DNA of 64,000 bases from an uncultured Burkholderiales bacterium (GTDB taxonomy: Bacteria > Pseudomonadota > Gammaproteobacteria > Burkholderiales > Burkholderiaceae_C). The notes under the pieces are model-generated. The model had not been told where the DNA came from, ran no database searches, and saw nothing but the letters and a program-made list of their open reading frames with translations. The DNA is taken from contig CAISMH010000014.1 in the NCBI GenBank assembly GCA_903886485.1, positions 1 to 64,000 of the forward strand, written 5' to 3'. The translations under genes were made by a program, and so were the position numbers. Positions 1 through 8,871 of this stretch are shown here, piece after piece. Numbering within the stretch: position 1 is the stretch's first letter; the number at the start of each line of letters is the position of its first letter.

Positions 1-2
1 AG

Positions 3-1934
3 TTGCAGTCCAAAGGCTATGCTTTGCCTGACTACCCTGAGTCACCCAAAACCGACGAAGAAAAAGCCATCAAGGCACGTTACGCCAAGTGCACCGGTTC
101 CGCTGTGAACCCTGTGCTGCGTGAAGGCAACTCAGACCGCCGCGCGCCCCGCGCCGTCAAAGAGTACGCCCGCAAAAACCCCCACAGCATGGCCGAGTGG
201 AGCCAAGCCTCACGCTCGCACGTGTCCCACATGCACCATGGCGACTTCTACCACGGTGAAAAGTCCTTGACCTTGGACAAAGCCCGTGACGTGAAGATGG
301 AGCTCATCACCAAGAGCGGCAAGACCATCATCTTGAAGCCTAAAGTTTCTTTGCTCGACAAAGAAATCATCGACAGCATGTTCATGAGCAAGAAGGCGCT
401 GGTCGAGTTCTATGAAAAAGAAATCGAAGACGCCCACAAGACCGGTGTGATGTTCTCCTTGCACGTCAAAGCCACCATGATGAAGGTGTCACACCCCATC
501 GTGTTTGGCCACTGCGTGAAAATTTTCTACAAAGAAGCCTTCGCCAAGCATGCCAAGCTGTTTGAGGAGTTGGGCGTCAACGTCAACAACGGCATGGCCG
601 ATCTGTACAACAAGATCACCGCTTTGCCACAAAGCCAGCAAGACGAGATCAAGCGTGATTTGCACGCATGTCATGAGCACCGTCCAGAATTGGCGATGGT
701 GGACTCTGCCAAAGGCATCACCAACTTCCATTCGCCCAACGACATCATCGTGGACGCCTCCATGCCTGCCATGATCCGCAACGGCGGCAAGATGTGGGGT
801 GCCGATGGTCGCTTGAAGGACGCCAAGGCGGTGATGCCTGAGTCCACCTTTGCTCGTATCTATCAAGAGATGATCAACTTCTGCAAGTGGCACGGCAACT
901 TCGACCCCAAGACCATGGGCACGGTGCCCAACGTGGGTTTGATGGCGCAACAAGCCGAAGAATACGGCTCGCACGACAAGACGTTCGAGATTCAAGAAGA
1001 CGGCGTGGCCAACATCACCGATTTGGCGACAGGCGAAGTCTTGTTGAGCCAAAACGTGGAAGAGGGCGACATCTGGCGCATGTGCCAAGTCAAAGACGCG
1101 GCCATTCGCGATTGGGTCAAGCTCGCGGTGACCCGTGCACGCAACTCGGGCATGCCCGCCATCTTCTGGTTGGACCCCTACCGTCCCCACGAAAACGAGT
1201 TGATCAAGAAGGTTGATTTGTACTTGAAAGACCACGACACCCAAGGCTTGCACATCGAGCACATGTCTCAAGTGCGTGCCATGCGCTACACCTTGGAGCG
1301 CGTCAGCCGTGGCCTCGACACCATCTCGGTCACAGGCAATATCTTGCGCGACTACTTGACTGACTTGTTCCCCATCATGGAACTCGGCACCTCGGCCAAG
1401 ATGTTGTCCATCGTGCCACTGATGGCGGGTGGCGGCATGTACGAAACCGGTGCGGGCGGTTCTGCGCCTAAGCACGTGCAACAGTTGGTGGAAGAAAACC
1501 ACTTGCGTTGGGATTCGCTGGGTGAGTTCTTGGCTTTGGCCGTGTCGTTTGAAGATATGGGCATCAAGAACAACAACGGCAAAGCCAAAGTGCTGGCCAA
1601 GACCTTGGATGCTGCGACTGGCAAATTGTTGGACACCAACAAAAACCCATCGCCCAAAACAGGTCAGCTCGACAACCGCGGCAGCCAGTTCTACTTGGCC
1701 CTGTACTGGTCCCAAGAGTTGGCTGCGCAAACCGAGGACAAAGACTTGGCCGCCAAGTTCGCGCCTTTGGCCAAAGCACTGACAGAGAACGAAAAGAAAA
1801 TCGTGGACGAGCTCAACAGCGTTCAAGGCAAGCCCGTGGACATTGGTGGCTACTACCTGCCCGATGCCAAGAAGCTCGAAGCCGTGATGCGCCCCAGCGC
1901 CACATTCAACGCTGCTTTGGCCAGCGTCGCTTAA
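3..1934 (+). CDS. icd: NADP-dependent isocitrate dehydrogenase, monomeric type (5' partial)
   Basis: Oxidative decarboxylation of isocitrate to 2-oxoglutarate with NADP+ in the TCA cycle, cytosolic. The 643 visible residues match the monomeric IDH-II family (usual length about 740), so roughly the first 95-100 residues lie upstream of the window. The codon at position 3 (TTG) is internal, not a start. Recognisable family segments are [10 protein letters not shown] near the left edge, [40 protein letters not shown] (in part) and [13 protein letters not shown]. The reading frame is clean to the TAA. A strong intrinsic terminator follows at once, so the gene is probably monocistronic. Family assignment is very secure. 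Confidence 0.97.
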   Translation: MQSKGYALPDYPESPKTDEEKAIKARYAKCTGSAVNPVLREGNSDRRAPRAVKEYARKNPHSMAEWSQASRSHVSHMHHGDFYHGEKSLTLDKARDVKMELITKSGKTIILKPKVSLLDKEIIDSMFMSKKALVEFYEKEIEDAHKTGVMFSLHVKATMMKVSHPIVFGHCVKIFYKEAFAKHAKLFEELGVNVNNGMADLYNKITALPQSQQDEIKRDLHACHEHRPELAMVDSAKGITNFHSPNDIIVDASMPAMIRNGGKMWGADGRLKDAKAVMPESTFARIYQEMINFCKWHGNFDPKTMGTVPNVGLMAQQAEEYGSHDKTFEIQEDGVANITDLATGEVLLSQNVEEGDIWRMCQVKDAAIRDWVKLAVTRARNSGMPAIFWLDPYRPHENELIKKVDLYLKDHDTQGLHIEHMSQVRAMRYTLERVSRGLDTISVTGNILRDYLTDLFPIMELGTSAKMLSIVPLMAGGGMYETGAGGSAPKHVQQLVEENHLRWDSLGEFLALAVSFEDMGIKNNNGKAKVLAKTLDAATGKLLDTNKNPSPKTGQLDNRGSQFYLALYWSQELAAQTEDKDLAAKFAPLAKALTENEKKIVDELNSVQGKPVDIGGYYLPDAKKLEAVMRPSATFNAALASVA

Positions 1935-1958
1935 GCCTCAGCGCGCTGCGCAACCCGA

Positions 1959-1993
1959 AGCCTCCAAGCTCCAAAGCTTGGGGGCTTTTTTTT
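1959..1993 (+). terminator. Rho-independent terminator of icd
   Basis: A 12-bp stem AGCCTCCAAGCT / AGCTTGGGGGCT with one G-T wobble and a short CCAA loop, followed by eight T residues. It starts 25 bp after the icd stop and touches the 3' end of the convergent photolyase gene. On the opposite strand it lacks a U tract, so it should act mainly on the + strand. Confidence 0.9.
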
Positions 1994-3524
1994 ATGCGCG
2001 AAGTGTCTGCGCCTGCACCCCAATGGCCTCTCGCTGCGCCGGCGTGAGGCGGTTCAGATTCTTGAGTTGCATCAGCATGCGTGGATTTTTGGCCAGCACA
2101 TCCGCATGACGATGGAGGTAATCCCAATACAGCGTGGTGAAAGGGCAGGCGGTGGCACCCGTGGATTCGGCGGGATTGAAGCGGCAGCCTTTGCAATGGT
2201 TACTCATTCGGTCGATGTACTTGCCGCTGGCGATGTAGGGCTTGCTGGCCATCAGACCGCCATCGGCAAACTGACTCATGCCTAGGGTGTTGGGCAGCTC
2301 GACCCATTCCACCGCATCGACGTAAACGCCCAAGTACCACTGGTGTACCTGTTTGGGCGCCACCCCTAGCAACAAGGCGTACAAGCCAGTCACCATCAAT
2401 CGCTGGATGTGGTGTGCATAACCGTGTTGCAAGGTTTGTCCAATGGCATCACGCAAGCAGGCCATTTCGGTGTCGCCCGTCCAGTAAAACTCCGGCAATG
2501 GTTCGTGGGCTTGCTGGGTGTTGAGTTCTGCGTAGTCGGGCATGTGTGTCCAGTAGATGCCCCGCACATACTCACGCCAGCCCAAGATCTGCCGAACAAA
2601 CCCTTCCACCGCTTCCAACGGCGCATGGCCTTTGTGAAAGGCCGCTTCTGCCGCAGCCAGCACCTCGCGGGGGTTGAGCAGCTTCAGATTCAAAGCGCAC
2701 GACAAGTGCGAGTGGTAGAGCCACACTTCGCCCTCACACATCGCGTCTTGGTAGAGACCAAAACTCGGGAGTCGCTGCGTGATGAATTCATCCAACGCCA
2801 CCAGCGCTTGTGCGCGTGTGACGGGCCAACCAAACTCAGCGATGGAGCCGGGGTGATGCGCCAGTTGATCGTTCACCAAACGCATCACCTCTTGTGTGAT
2901 GGCATCGGGCGCACAGCGTGTGGGGGCAGGCAGCTGCCCCGGGCCTTGTTTGCCAAAGCTGCCTCGGTTGTCTGCATCAAAGTTCCATTGATCCCCGATG
3001 GGCTTTTGGTTAGCCATCAAGATGCCTGTTTTTTGGCGCATCTCTCGGTAGAAATATTCCAGACGCAACTGTTTGCGTCCCTTGGCATGTGCCGCAAACT
3101 CGCGCACGGTGCTGAAAAAATGCGTGTCATCCCGAACGTCTAACGGCAACCCTTGCTGCTGCGCGACGGCGCGCAAACTTTGCAACACACGCCAGTCGCC
3201 GGGTGCGGTCATGACCAACGCTTGTACCTCCAGATTGGCAATGGCTTTGTCGAGTTCGCCTGCCAGCGTGCCCGAGTTGTGCGCGTCATCCAACTGGCTG
3301 TAGACCACAGGCCAGCCGCGTGCTTGCAGCTGTGCCGCGAAGTGCCGCATGGCACTGAGGAAAACAGTGGTGCGTTGCTTGGAGGAGGGGATGTGCGTGG
3401 ACTCTTCCCGTACTTCGGCCATCCAAATGGTGTCGTGGGCGGGATCAAAGTCGCTCAGAGCGGAGGCGTCTTCGTCGAGTTGATCTCCCAAGATCAGGAC
3501 AAGGCGTTTGGGTCGGTTGGTCAT
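1992..3524 (-). CDS. Cryptochrome/photolyase-related protein, FeS-BCP (bacterial 6-4 photolyase) type
   Basis: Flavoprotein of the DPRP/FeS-BCP family, whose characterised member (Agrobacterium PhrB) repairs (6-4) photoproducts with FAD, a lumazine antenna and a 4Fe-4S cluster. The N-terminus LVLILGDQLDED is the family signature. The C-terminal part has HCKGC followed 13 residues later by a further Cys (GATACPF), the spacing of the last three cluster ligands, and an earlier Cys (EMACLRDA) can be the fourth. An in-frame ATG at 3578 would add 18 residues and overlap the upstream gene. ATG 3524 gives the usual N-terminus (510 aa) 10 nt after that gene's stop and is preferred. It is the last gene of a minus-strand run with the next two genes. 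The repair specificity is inferred from the family. Confidence 0.9.
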   Translation of the reverse strand: MTNRPKRLVLILGDQLDEDASALSDFDPAHDTIWMAEVREESTHIPSSKQRTTVFLSAMRHFAAQLQARGWPVVYSQLDDAHNSGTLAGELDKAIANLEVQALVMTAPGDWRVLQSLRAVAQQQGLPLDVRDDTHFFSTVREFAAHAKGRKQLRLEYFYREMRQKTGILMANQKPIGDQWNFDADNRGSFGKQGPGQLPAPTRCAPDAITQEVMRLVNDQLAHHPGSIAEFGWPVTRAQALVALDEFITQRLPSFGLYQDAMCEGEVWLYHSHLSCALNLKLLNPREVLAAAEAAFHKGHAPLEAVEGFVRQILGWREYVRGIYWTHMPDYAELNTQQAHEPLPEFYWTGDTEMACLRDAIGQTLQHGYAHHIQRLMVTGLYALLLGVAPKQVHQWYLGVYVDAVEWVELPNTLGMSQFADGGLMASKPYIASGKYIDRMSNHCKGCRFNPAESTGATACPFTTLYWDYLHRHADVLAKNPRMLMQLKNLNRLTPAQREAIGVQAQTLRA

Positions 3525-3534
3525 GTGGGGCTTT

Positions 3535-5130
3535 TTAAAAATCAAAACCCAGCTGTTGTTTGGCAGCTTGGGTGGCATGGGTCGATGCAGAGGTGCGGCG
3601 TGCGTTGGTGCTTGGCCGTTTGCCCCAGTTTTTACGCGACGCGTGTTGGTCGACCACGGCTTTTTTGGCCGCTTTCACATCGTCACTTTGGCGGCGGCTG
3701 TGCAGCCGCTGTTTGGCTTCGCGTGTGGCGTGGGTGAGGTCCACCACGGGTGGCGCAATGTCGCTGCCCACCCACACGCCTGTGTGCGCTTGCAAGGTGT
3801 GCGGCATGAGCCACGGTTCAAACAGCCAGGTATCCGGTACCTGGCGCAACGCGGGCAGCCACTGCCGGACAAAGCGACCGTGCGGGTCGTGGTCTTGGGC
3901 TTGTTTGATGGGGTTGTACACCCGTGTGGTGTTGATGCCCGTGGTGCCCGATTGCATTTGCAACTGGCTCCAATGGATACCCGGCTCGTAATCTAAAAAT
4001 TGTGTCGCCAACCATTCGCCCACAGGCCGCCAATGCAGCCACAGTGGGTAGGCGGCCACGGACACCAGCATGGCGCGCATGCGAAAGTTGAGCCAACCGG
4101 TGTCGCGCAGCATGGTCACGCAGGCATCCAACATGGGCCAGCCGGTGCGGGCATTTTTCAGCGCTTCGAAGTGTTGTTCGTTGAAATCGTGTTCACGCAA
4201 ACCGTCGTAACCACGGTGCATGTTGTGCCATTCAATGGCAGGTTCGCTTTCCAACTTTTGGATGAAGTGACAGTGCCAATACAAGCGGCTGATGAACGCC
4301 GTCAAGCCTGCGCGGTGCCGTTGGGCATGGGGCGGCAGTTGTGCGATGTGGGCCCGCGTGTGTTGCACCACCTCGCGCATGCTGAGACAGCCCCACGCCA
4401 AATAGGCCGACAAGCGCGAGCAAGCATCTGGTGCCGACAAGGGGGACGAAATGCCCCCGCGATAGCCCAAGCTGCGTGCATGCAAAAAACTGTGCAAGGT
4501 GGCCAGCGCCAAGGGGCGGCCCCCACGTTGGCGCAAGGGCGGGTTGTGTTGCAGGTGCGCGGGCGCCTGCATCTGGGATGGTGTGCACCATGAGCTGCGC
4601 CCTGCGTCTGGCTGTGTGTTGTGCGGTGTGTTTGCGCAGGTCTGCCAAAACTGCACATGGCTGACGTCATGCACAGCCTCGGCCATGTGTTTTTCCCAAG
4701 CGGGCTGCCACAGGTTGCGATTTTTCAAACCACGCACCACGCCAAACTGCGGGTACTCATGCCAAGCCACATCGTGTGATCGACACCAAGTGCCCACTTG
4801 CAGGTCACGTGCATAGGTGAAGCCATTGCCTGTTTCTTGGTGCGAATGGAGTTGGCGAAACGGGGCTTGCTTCCAAATTCGGTTCAGTACCTCCGGCAGT
4901 TCGCCAGTGTGAATTTCAACCCGACCACCTTGCCGTTGCAATTCGTCATCCAAAGCTTGCAGCGATTCGCGCACAAACTCAAAGTGCTGCAAGGCGGCAT
5001 CGGGTTGCAGCCACAGCTCGGGTTCCACCACATAAATGCAGCGCACAGGCCCGCGTTGCGCGGCCCGGGCTAATGCCGCGTGGTCTTGCCAGCGCAGGTC
5101 GCGTTTGAACCAAACCAGCTCGTAACTCAT
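3535..5130 (-). CDS. Photolyase/cryptochrome family FAD-binding protein
   Basis: A second, distinct member of the photolyase/cryptochrome superfamily (531 aa). The N-terminal alpha/beta domain starts SYELVWFKRDLR. The FAD-binding helical domain carries FISRLYWHCHFIQKLE, TGWPMLDACVTMLRDTGWLNFRMR and GINTTRVYNPIKQAQDHD, near-canonical flavin and DNA-lesion elements. It ends in a basic Lys/Arg-rich tail of about 70 residues beyond the conserved core, which might help bind DNA. The start at ATG 5130 overlaps the stop of the DUF2256 gene (ATGA) and fits the family N-terminus; an ATG at 5214 would add 28 non-conserved residues. Whether it is a CPD photolyase or a photoreceptor cannot be decided by eye. 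Confidence 0.88.
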   Translation of the reverse strand: MSYELVWFKRDLRWQDHAALARAAQRGPVRCIYVVEPELWLQPDAALQHFEFVRESLQALDDELQRQGGRVEIHTGELPEVLNRIWKQAPFRQLHSHQETGNGFTYARDLQVGTWCRSHDVAWHEYPQFGVVRGLKNRNLWQPAWEKHMAEAVHDVSHVQFWQTCANTPHNTQPDAGRSSWCTPSQMQAPAHLQHNPPLRQRGGRPLALATLHSFLHARSLGYRGGISSPLSAPDACSRLSAYLAWGCLSMREVVQHTRAHIAQLPPHAQRHRAGLTAFISRLYWHCHFIQKLESEPAIEWHNMHRGYDGLREHDFNEQHFEALKNARTGWPMLDACVTMLRDTGWLNFRMRAMLVSVAAYPLWLHWRPVGEWLATQFLDYEPGIHWSQLQMQSGTTGINTTRVYNPIKQAQDHDPHGRFVRQWLPALRQVPDTWLFEPWLMPHTLQAHTGVWVGSDIAPPVVDLTHATREAKQRLHSRRQSDDVKAAKKAVVDQHASRKNWGKRPSTNARRTSASTHATQAAKQQLGFDF

Positions 5131-5294
5131 GGCGGTGTGTGCGCTTTGTGTTTGCGGCAAGCCTCTGAGCAGTACAGCACTTGCGCCCAGTTCTTGGCCC
5201 AAGCCTTGCGCCATGTCATGTCACGCCCGCAGGTTTTGCAGGGCTTGCTGGGCAGGCTTTGCTTGTTACCTTTGAATGTGTTTTTCTGAGGCAC
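5127..5294 (-). CDS. DUF2256 small zinc-ribbon-like protein
   Basis: A very small Cys-containing protein with the DUF2256 pattern: KGNKQSLPSKPCKTCGRDMTWRKAWAKNW in outline, then YCSEACR. Two CxxC-like pairs suggest a structural metal site. Function is unknown; the family often neighbours photolyase/cryptochrome genes, and here the stop overlaps the start of the photolyase gene by 4 nt, implying translational coupling. GTG at 5294 with an upstream GGAG gives the usual short N-terminus. ATG at 5321 is possible but extends further into the upstream gene. The function link to photolyase is inference. Confidence 0.8.
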   Translation of the reverse strand: MPQKNTFKGNKQSLPSKPCKTCGRDMTWRKAWAKNWAQVLYCSEACRKHKAHTPP

Positions 5295-5613
5295 GGGGAG
5301 GTTTCTCCATGGGGTAGGCATCTGCCACGTAGGCGGGGCCCTTCATCAGCATCACGATTGCGCAGCCAATGGCCAGCGTCAACACCAGCGTCCAGTGCAG
5401 CATGACGACGCCCAGCATCACATAAAAAAATTGTTCCACCGCCCGGGCGTTTTGCGTGGCGGGATCCCACCCGTCCAACACATACGCACCGGCACTGGCC
5501 AGCAGCGGCAGGGCCGTGCCCACAGCCAAAATGACGTGCAGTTTTTTCCAAATTCGCCACTCCAAGCCCGCGGGTGAGCGTTGAAAGCCGTCTAGTTTTT
5601 GAAGGTATTTCAT
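5266..5613 (-). CDS. Small conserved membrane protein
   Basis: A 115-residue protein with two predicted membrane segments (about residues 27-48 and 65-90) and a soluble tail with GPAYVADAYPMEKP. I do not recognise a named family. Similar short two-helix proteins ending in a YVADxYP-like motif occur in related betaproteobacteria as far as I recall. The start is ATG 5613. The 3' end overlaps the DUF2256 gene, so it probably belongs to the same transcript as the photolyase downstream. No function can be assigned. Confidence 0.7.
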   Translation of the reverse strand: MKYLQKLDGFQRSPAGLEWRIWKKLHVILAVGTALPLLASAGAYVLDGWDPATQNARAVEQFFYVMLGVVMLHWTLVLTLAIGCAIVMLMKGPAYVADAYPMEKPPRASEKHIQR

Positions 5614-5622
5614 GGGGGTGTG

Positions 5623-5907
5623 TCAGTCAAAAAGTGCATCCATGCTGTGGGCCAGTTGGAAGTCTTTGTCTGTGAGTCCAGCTGCATCGTGCGTCCACAA
5701 ACGCACTTGCAAGCGCGTGTAGCTGGACAGCACTTCGGGGTGATGGTCTTGGGCTTTGGCCAGTTGTGCAATTTGGTTGAACAGCACCACTGCAGCATCA
5801 AAGCTGGGCAAGGTCCATGTCTTCGTAAGCGCAGCTTCGCCGGCTTCAAGTGTCCAGCCCGTCAGCTGGTGCATGCGTGCCTGAATTTGTGTGGCGTTGA
5901 GTTTCAT
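5623..5907 (-). CDS. phhB: Pterin-4a-carbinolamine dehydratase
   Basis: Dehydrates 4a-hydroxytetrahydrobiopterin during recycling of the pterin cofactor of aromatic amino-acid hydroxylases. At 94 aa it has the usual family length. The hallmark residues are present: LTGW near the start, the catalytic HHPEV, the following Y..V.V.L pattern and THDAAGLTDKDFQLA. Its start overlaps the stop of the FolB-like gene upstream (ATGA at 5904-5907). No phenylalanine hydroxylase gene is nearby. The position next to photolyase genes, some of which bind pterin or lumazine antenna chromophores, suggests a role in pterin supply or recycling there, but that is inference. Confidence 0.93.
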   Translation of the reverse strand: MKLNATQIQARMHQLTGWTLEAGEAALTKTWTLPSFDAAVVLFNQIAQLAKAQDHHPEVLSSYTRLQVRLWTHDAAGLTDKDFQLAHSMDALFD

Positions 5908-6356
5908 CGTCTGTGGCTGGTCGAGGGGTTTGAGGGGGCCATCTTTGGCTGGCTGCGCATGGCGTTCAGCGTGGCGGCATCGATGGACAAGCGCACACCC
6001 AAAGAGCCTGAGCCTTGGCGTACGGCCGATTTACGCAAGCTGATCTCCAGTGCCTCCACCTCGGGGTAGCTTGCGCACGCATGCACGATGCGTGTGATGA
6101 GGTGCTCTTGGGTCTCGTAGTGCCCATCGGCGGCGAGACGATCAATCTCGGCCACCAAGGGGTCGTAGTCAAACACATGGGCCATGTCGTCTTTGGCAAC
6201 CAACACCCAACTCGGGGCAAGCCACAGCGTGAGGTCGAGCACGTGTGCTTCTGGCACCACATCGTGTGGGCCATACGTGCCGATGTCTGTGGGGAGGCGC
6301 AGATCGCGCAGCTCAATGTAGGCACTGGCGGATGGATGGCGGTGATTGCCTGTCAT
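5904..6356 (-). CDS. folB: FolB-like dihydroneopterin aldolase/epimerase
   Basis: A 150-residue protein of the dihydroneopterin aldolase fold. It begins with IELRDLRLPTDIGTYGPHD, the family's N-terminal substrate-binding segment, and keeps the strand-helix pattern with FDYDPLVAEID, ETQEHLITRI and VEALEISLRKSAV. The family cleaves dihydroneopterin to 6-hydroxymethyl-dihydropterin in folate synthesis, and some members are epimerases (FolX). Members of this length in betaproteobacteria often coexist with another folB, so this may be a paralogue. It overlaps its neighbours on both sides by 4 nt (ATGA), placing it within the SOUL-folB-PCD operon. Confidence 0.85.
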   Translation of the reverse strand: MTGNHRHPSASAYIELRDLRLPTDIGTYGPHDVVPEAHVLDLTLWLAPSWVLVAKDDMAHVFDYDPLVAEIDRLAADGHYETQEHLITRIVHACASYPEVEALEISLRKSAVRQGSGSLGVRLSIDAATLNAMRSQPKMAPSNPSTSHRR

Positions 6357-6970
6357 GGCGCTGCCACCTCCACCATGATTTCATTGCGTCTGAACATGGG
6401 CAAGGTCCAAGGCGGGTCGTAGCGCGACAGCTGTGGTGTGCCGATGACTTGGAGTGACTGCTGCTTTGCCCAAGCCAACACCTGATCTGTTTTTTCTTGC
6501 ACCTTGGCAAAGGTGTTCAAGCCCGAGTAACGATGGACCACAACGTATTTGCGCGGCAACTCGCGCAAGTTCACTGCGCTGTTGACGGGCTTGGTGATGT
6601 CGTTCAAGGTGTATGGCTGGGGCATCACAAATTGAATGCGCCATTGCTTCGCCTCTGCGATGCGGGCCTCCCCTGATTGCGGTTCGACGGTCACAGGCGC
6701 GGTCATGGCAATTTTTTTGGCTTGTTCAGAACCAGGCGCGACGTTGTTGCCAAAGATGAAGTCGGCAATCAAGCGAAAGCCTTGGTTGGACGCTGCGTCC
6801 ATGTCGCCGTTGACCACGGTTTGGGCAATCAGCGTGGGTGCGTAGTGCCGCAGCTCGAAGGGTGCTTGCGAGATGAGCACGTCGTAGCTGGCTTCTTCAA
6901 TGGCCATGGCTGATTCCATCCATAAAAACGCAGTTAAAAAAGTGAGGCAGGTGAGACGGTTCAGGCGCAT
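6353..6970 (-). CDS. SOUL-family haem-binding protein, secreted
   Basis: The protein starts with a typical signal peptide ending near AMA (about residue 23) and continues into a SOUL/HBP domain. Visible signatures are YDVLISQAPFELRHYAPTLIAQT, GFRLIADFIFGNN, MTAPVTVE and the C-terminal SRYDPPWTLPMFRRNEIMVEV. SOUL proteins bind haem or related tetrapyrroles. A periplasmic location is predicted from the signal peptide. Its start overlaps the DUF2237 gene by 10 nt and its stop overlaps folB (ATGA). Genes of this family are often grouped with photolyases and light-inducible genes in other bacteria, consistent with this island. Confidence 0.9.
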   Translation of the reverse strand: MRLNRLTCLTFLTAFLWMESAMAIEEASYDVLISQAPFELRHYAPTLIAQTVVNGDMDAASNQGFRLIADFIFGNNVAPGSEQAKKIAMTAPVTVEPQSGEARIAEAKQWRIQFVMPQPYTLNDITKPVNSAVNLRELPRKYVVVHRYSGLNTFAKVQEKTDQVLAWAKQQSLQVIGTPQLSRYDPPWTLPMFRRNEIMVEVAAP

Positions 6971-7323
6971 GACTGCAATTGCTCCAGTGTGACAAATTCA
7001 AGGGCTTTGGCATGCGTAGAGGCCAAGACGACAGGCGGTGCTACGCCCGCCTCAAAGGCCTCAAGCCAGCGGCGGGCGCACAGGCACCAGCGGTCACCTG
7101 CTTGCAGACCAGCAAAACGATGTTCGGGACGTGGGGTGATCAGATCGTTGCCGCGTTGCAGCGAGAAATCCAAAAACGCTTGCGTGACTTTGGCGCACAC
7201 CACATGGCTGCCTTGGTCATGCGCGTCCGTGTGGCAACAGCCGTCTCGGTAATAACCGGTGAGTGGGTCGTAGGAGCAGGGCACCAAGGCTGTGCCCAAG
7301 ACGTTGCATGCTTCGCTGGTCAT
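6961..7323 (-). CDS. DUF2237 family protein
   Basis: A 120-residue conserved protein of unknown function. The family signature is essentially complete: CNVLGTALVPCSYDPLTGYYRDGCC, SHVVCAKVTQAFLDFS, RGNDLITPRPEHRFAGL, GDRWCLCARRW and EAFEAGVAPPVVL. Several conserved Cys residues suggest a metal or redox role, but none is established. The annotated start is ATG 7323; the frame is open upstream only through a TTG at 7332. It is the first gene of a tightly overlapped minus-strand operon with SOUL, folB and PCD. Confidence 0.88.
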   Translation of the reverse strand: MTSEACNVLGTALVPCSYDPLTGYYRDGCCHTDAHDQGSHVVCAKVTQAFLDFSLQRGNDLITPRPEHRFAGLQAGDRWCLCARRWLEAFEAGVAPPVVLASTHAKALEFVTLEQLQSCA

Positions 7324-7374
7324 GGAGTTCAATCTTTTTCAGAGTAACGGTTGTGTCGATGAGGTGACTCGGGC

Positions 7375-8724
7375 TTACCGCCAGAGTTCGCGGTAGGTGC
7401 CATCGGCATCGTAGTCGTGCGCTTGCTTGTCTGGGTTGAAGCGCCTTGACCCTCGGGGGTCGGTGCCGCGACCGCTGAGGTAGAGCCAGTTGCCTTGGTT
7501 GTTGTAGACGTCAAAGTCAATCAGCTGCGCTTCAAACCAAGCCGCACCCGCTCGCCAATCGCAGCGCAAATCGTGAATCAAAAAGCTGGCTAGGTTTTGT
7601 CGCAAGCGGTTGGACGAATAACCCGTCGCGTTGAGTTCGCGCATGCCGGCATCAATCAGTGCATGGCCAGTTTGAGCGGTGCGCCAACGCTCAAAGCCGC
7701 GTGGGTTGTGAGAGGGCGGTGGCAGTGGCGCGCTGGACAAACCGCTTGGCCCATACATGCGCTGACCGTGCTTGAGATGCAGCCAGCGAAAGTGGTCACG
7801 CCACAGCAACTCAAAGCCAATCCAATACGTGCTGTCGGACGCCCCGTGTTGCGCCTCAAACGCATGGATGGCGGCCCACGCCTGACGCGCAGACAGTGCG
7901 CCCGTCGCCAACCAAGGCGACCACTTGGTGGAATAGTCCGCTCCGTACAGCCCATTGCGTGTCGCCTTGTAGGTATGGGGCAAACCTCGGCTGCAGTACT
8001 GCGCCAGATGGGCGAGGGCCGCCCGCTCACCGCCATGAAACGCAGGCTGCGACCAAGGAAACGCCGAACGTGGGTCGTTCAATGGGGCATATGCGCTGTG
8101 GTCTGTTGTGTGCTGGCCCGTCGCGCTTGCAACCTCCAATGCCGCATCAAGGGCTACCCGATCTGGCAACGCAGGCATGTGTGTGACGGTTGCGACAGGT
8201 TTTGCGGGCGCGAATGTGTGGCGCTCCACAGCACGTCGAAAGCTCGAAAACTCATTGGGCACATCGTGCGGTTCAAACGGCAGTTGTTGGGGCGCCATCA
8301 GTGTGGATTGCCACACGGTGTGAACATCCAGTCCGCGTTGTTGCAAGGCTTGGAGGTGCGCTTCTTCGAAGGGTGCCGCAATGCTTTCGCACACCAATGT
8401 GCTGGCGTTCAGACGCGTCATGAGTTCGGCCAACACCTCATGGGGCTCGCCAGTCACTTGCAGCAGTTGACTGCCCAGCGCCGCAATTTGTTCAGACACA
8501 TCTTGTACCGCCATCGCCGTCCACGCCAAGCGGTGCGCGCTGGTGCGCACAAATCCCCAAGGGCTAGTCAGTTGCAACGCTGTGTCGTGCACATACACCG
8601 GCAGCAGCCAGGTGTGGCGTTGTTGGGCCAAGGCGATGGCTTGCTGCAAGGCGGGGTTGTCGTGCAGGCGCAGATCGTTTCTGAACCAATAAATAACGCC
8701 TGAAGTGCTTGTATGGTGTGTCAC
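7375..8724 (-). CDS. DASH-type cryptochrome/photolyase
   Basis: The third photolyase-superfamily protein of this island, 449 aa. The N-terminal antenna domain begins GVIYWFRNDLRLHDNPAL. The FAD domain has STKWSPWLATGALSAR, FELLWRDHFRWLHLKHG and the DASH-like segment ELNATGYSSNRLRQNLASFLIHDL. It ends in the DASH signature GRGTDPRGSRRFNPDKQA with a terminal TYRELW. DASH proteins repair CPDs mainly in single-stranded DNA and bind MTHF and FAD. The start is GTG 8724; an upstream ATG is closed by TAG. A 51-nt gap separates it from the DUF2237 operon downstream. Confidence 0.92.
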   Translation of the reverse strand: MTHHTSTSGVIYWFRNDLRLHDNPALQQAIALAQQRHTWLLPVYVHDTALQLTSPWGFVRTSAHRLAWTAMAVQDVSEQIAALGSQLLQVTGEPHEVLAELMTRLNASTLVCESIAAPFEEAHLQALQQRGLDVHTVWQSTLMAPQQLPFEPHDVPNEFSSFRRAVERHTFAPAKPVATVTHMPALPDRVALDAALEVASATGQHTTDHSAYAPLNDPRSAFPWSQPAFHGGERAALAHLAQYCSRGLPHTYKATRNGLYGADYSTKWSPWLATGALSARQAWAAIHAFEAQHGASDSTYWIGFELLWRDHFRWLHLKHGQRMYGPSGLSSAPLPPPSHNPRGFERWRTAQTGHALIDAGMRELNATGYSSNRLRQNLASFLIHDLRCDWRAGAAWFEAQLIDFDVYNNQGNWLYLSGRGTDPRGSRRFNPDKQAHDYDADGTYRELWR

Positions 8725-8871
8725 GTTTTGATTCTATGAATGCATGGCAACCCTTGGTTGGCAACGGCTATTGCAAGGCCTTAGCATCGCGCCTGTTTTG
8801 TTCGTGTGTCTGTCATCTATTTTTGGCACCATGCTGGCTGCAATCACAACAATCGGCTTTTAGGAAACGGA

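Noticed and set aside
489..1826. Long 445-codon open frame opposite icd
   Set aside because: It mirrors the codons of icd, has no domain signature and no ribosome site; typical antisense shadow in a biased-codon gene.
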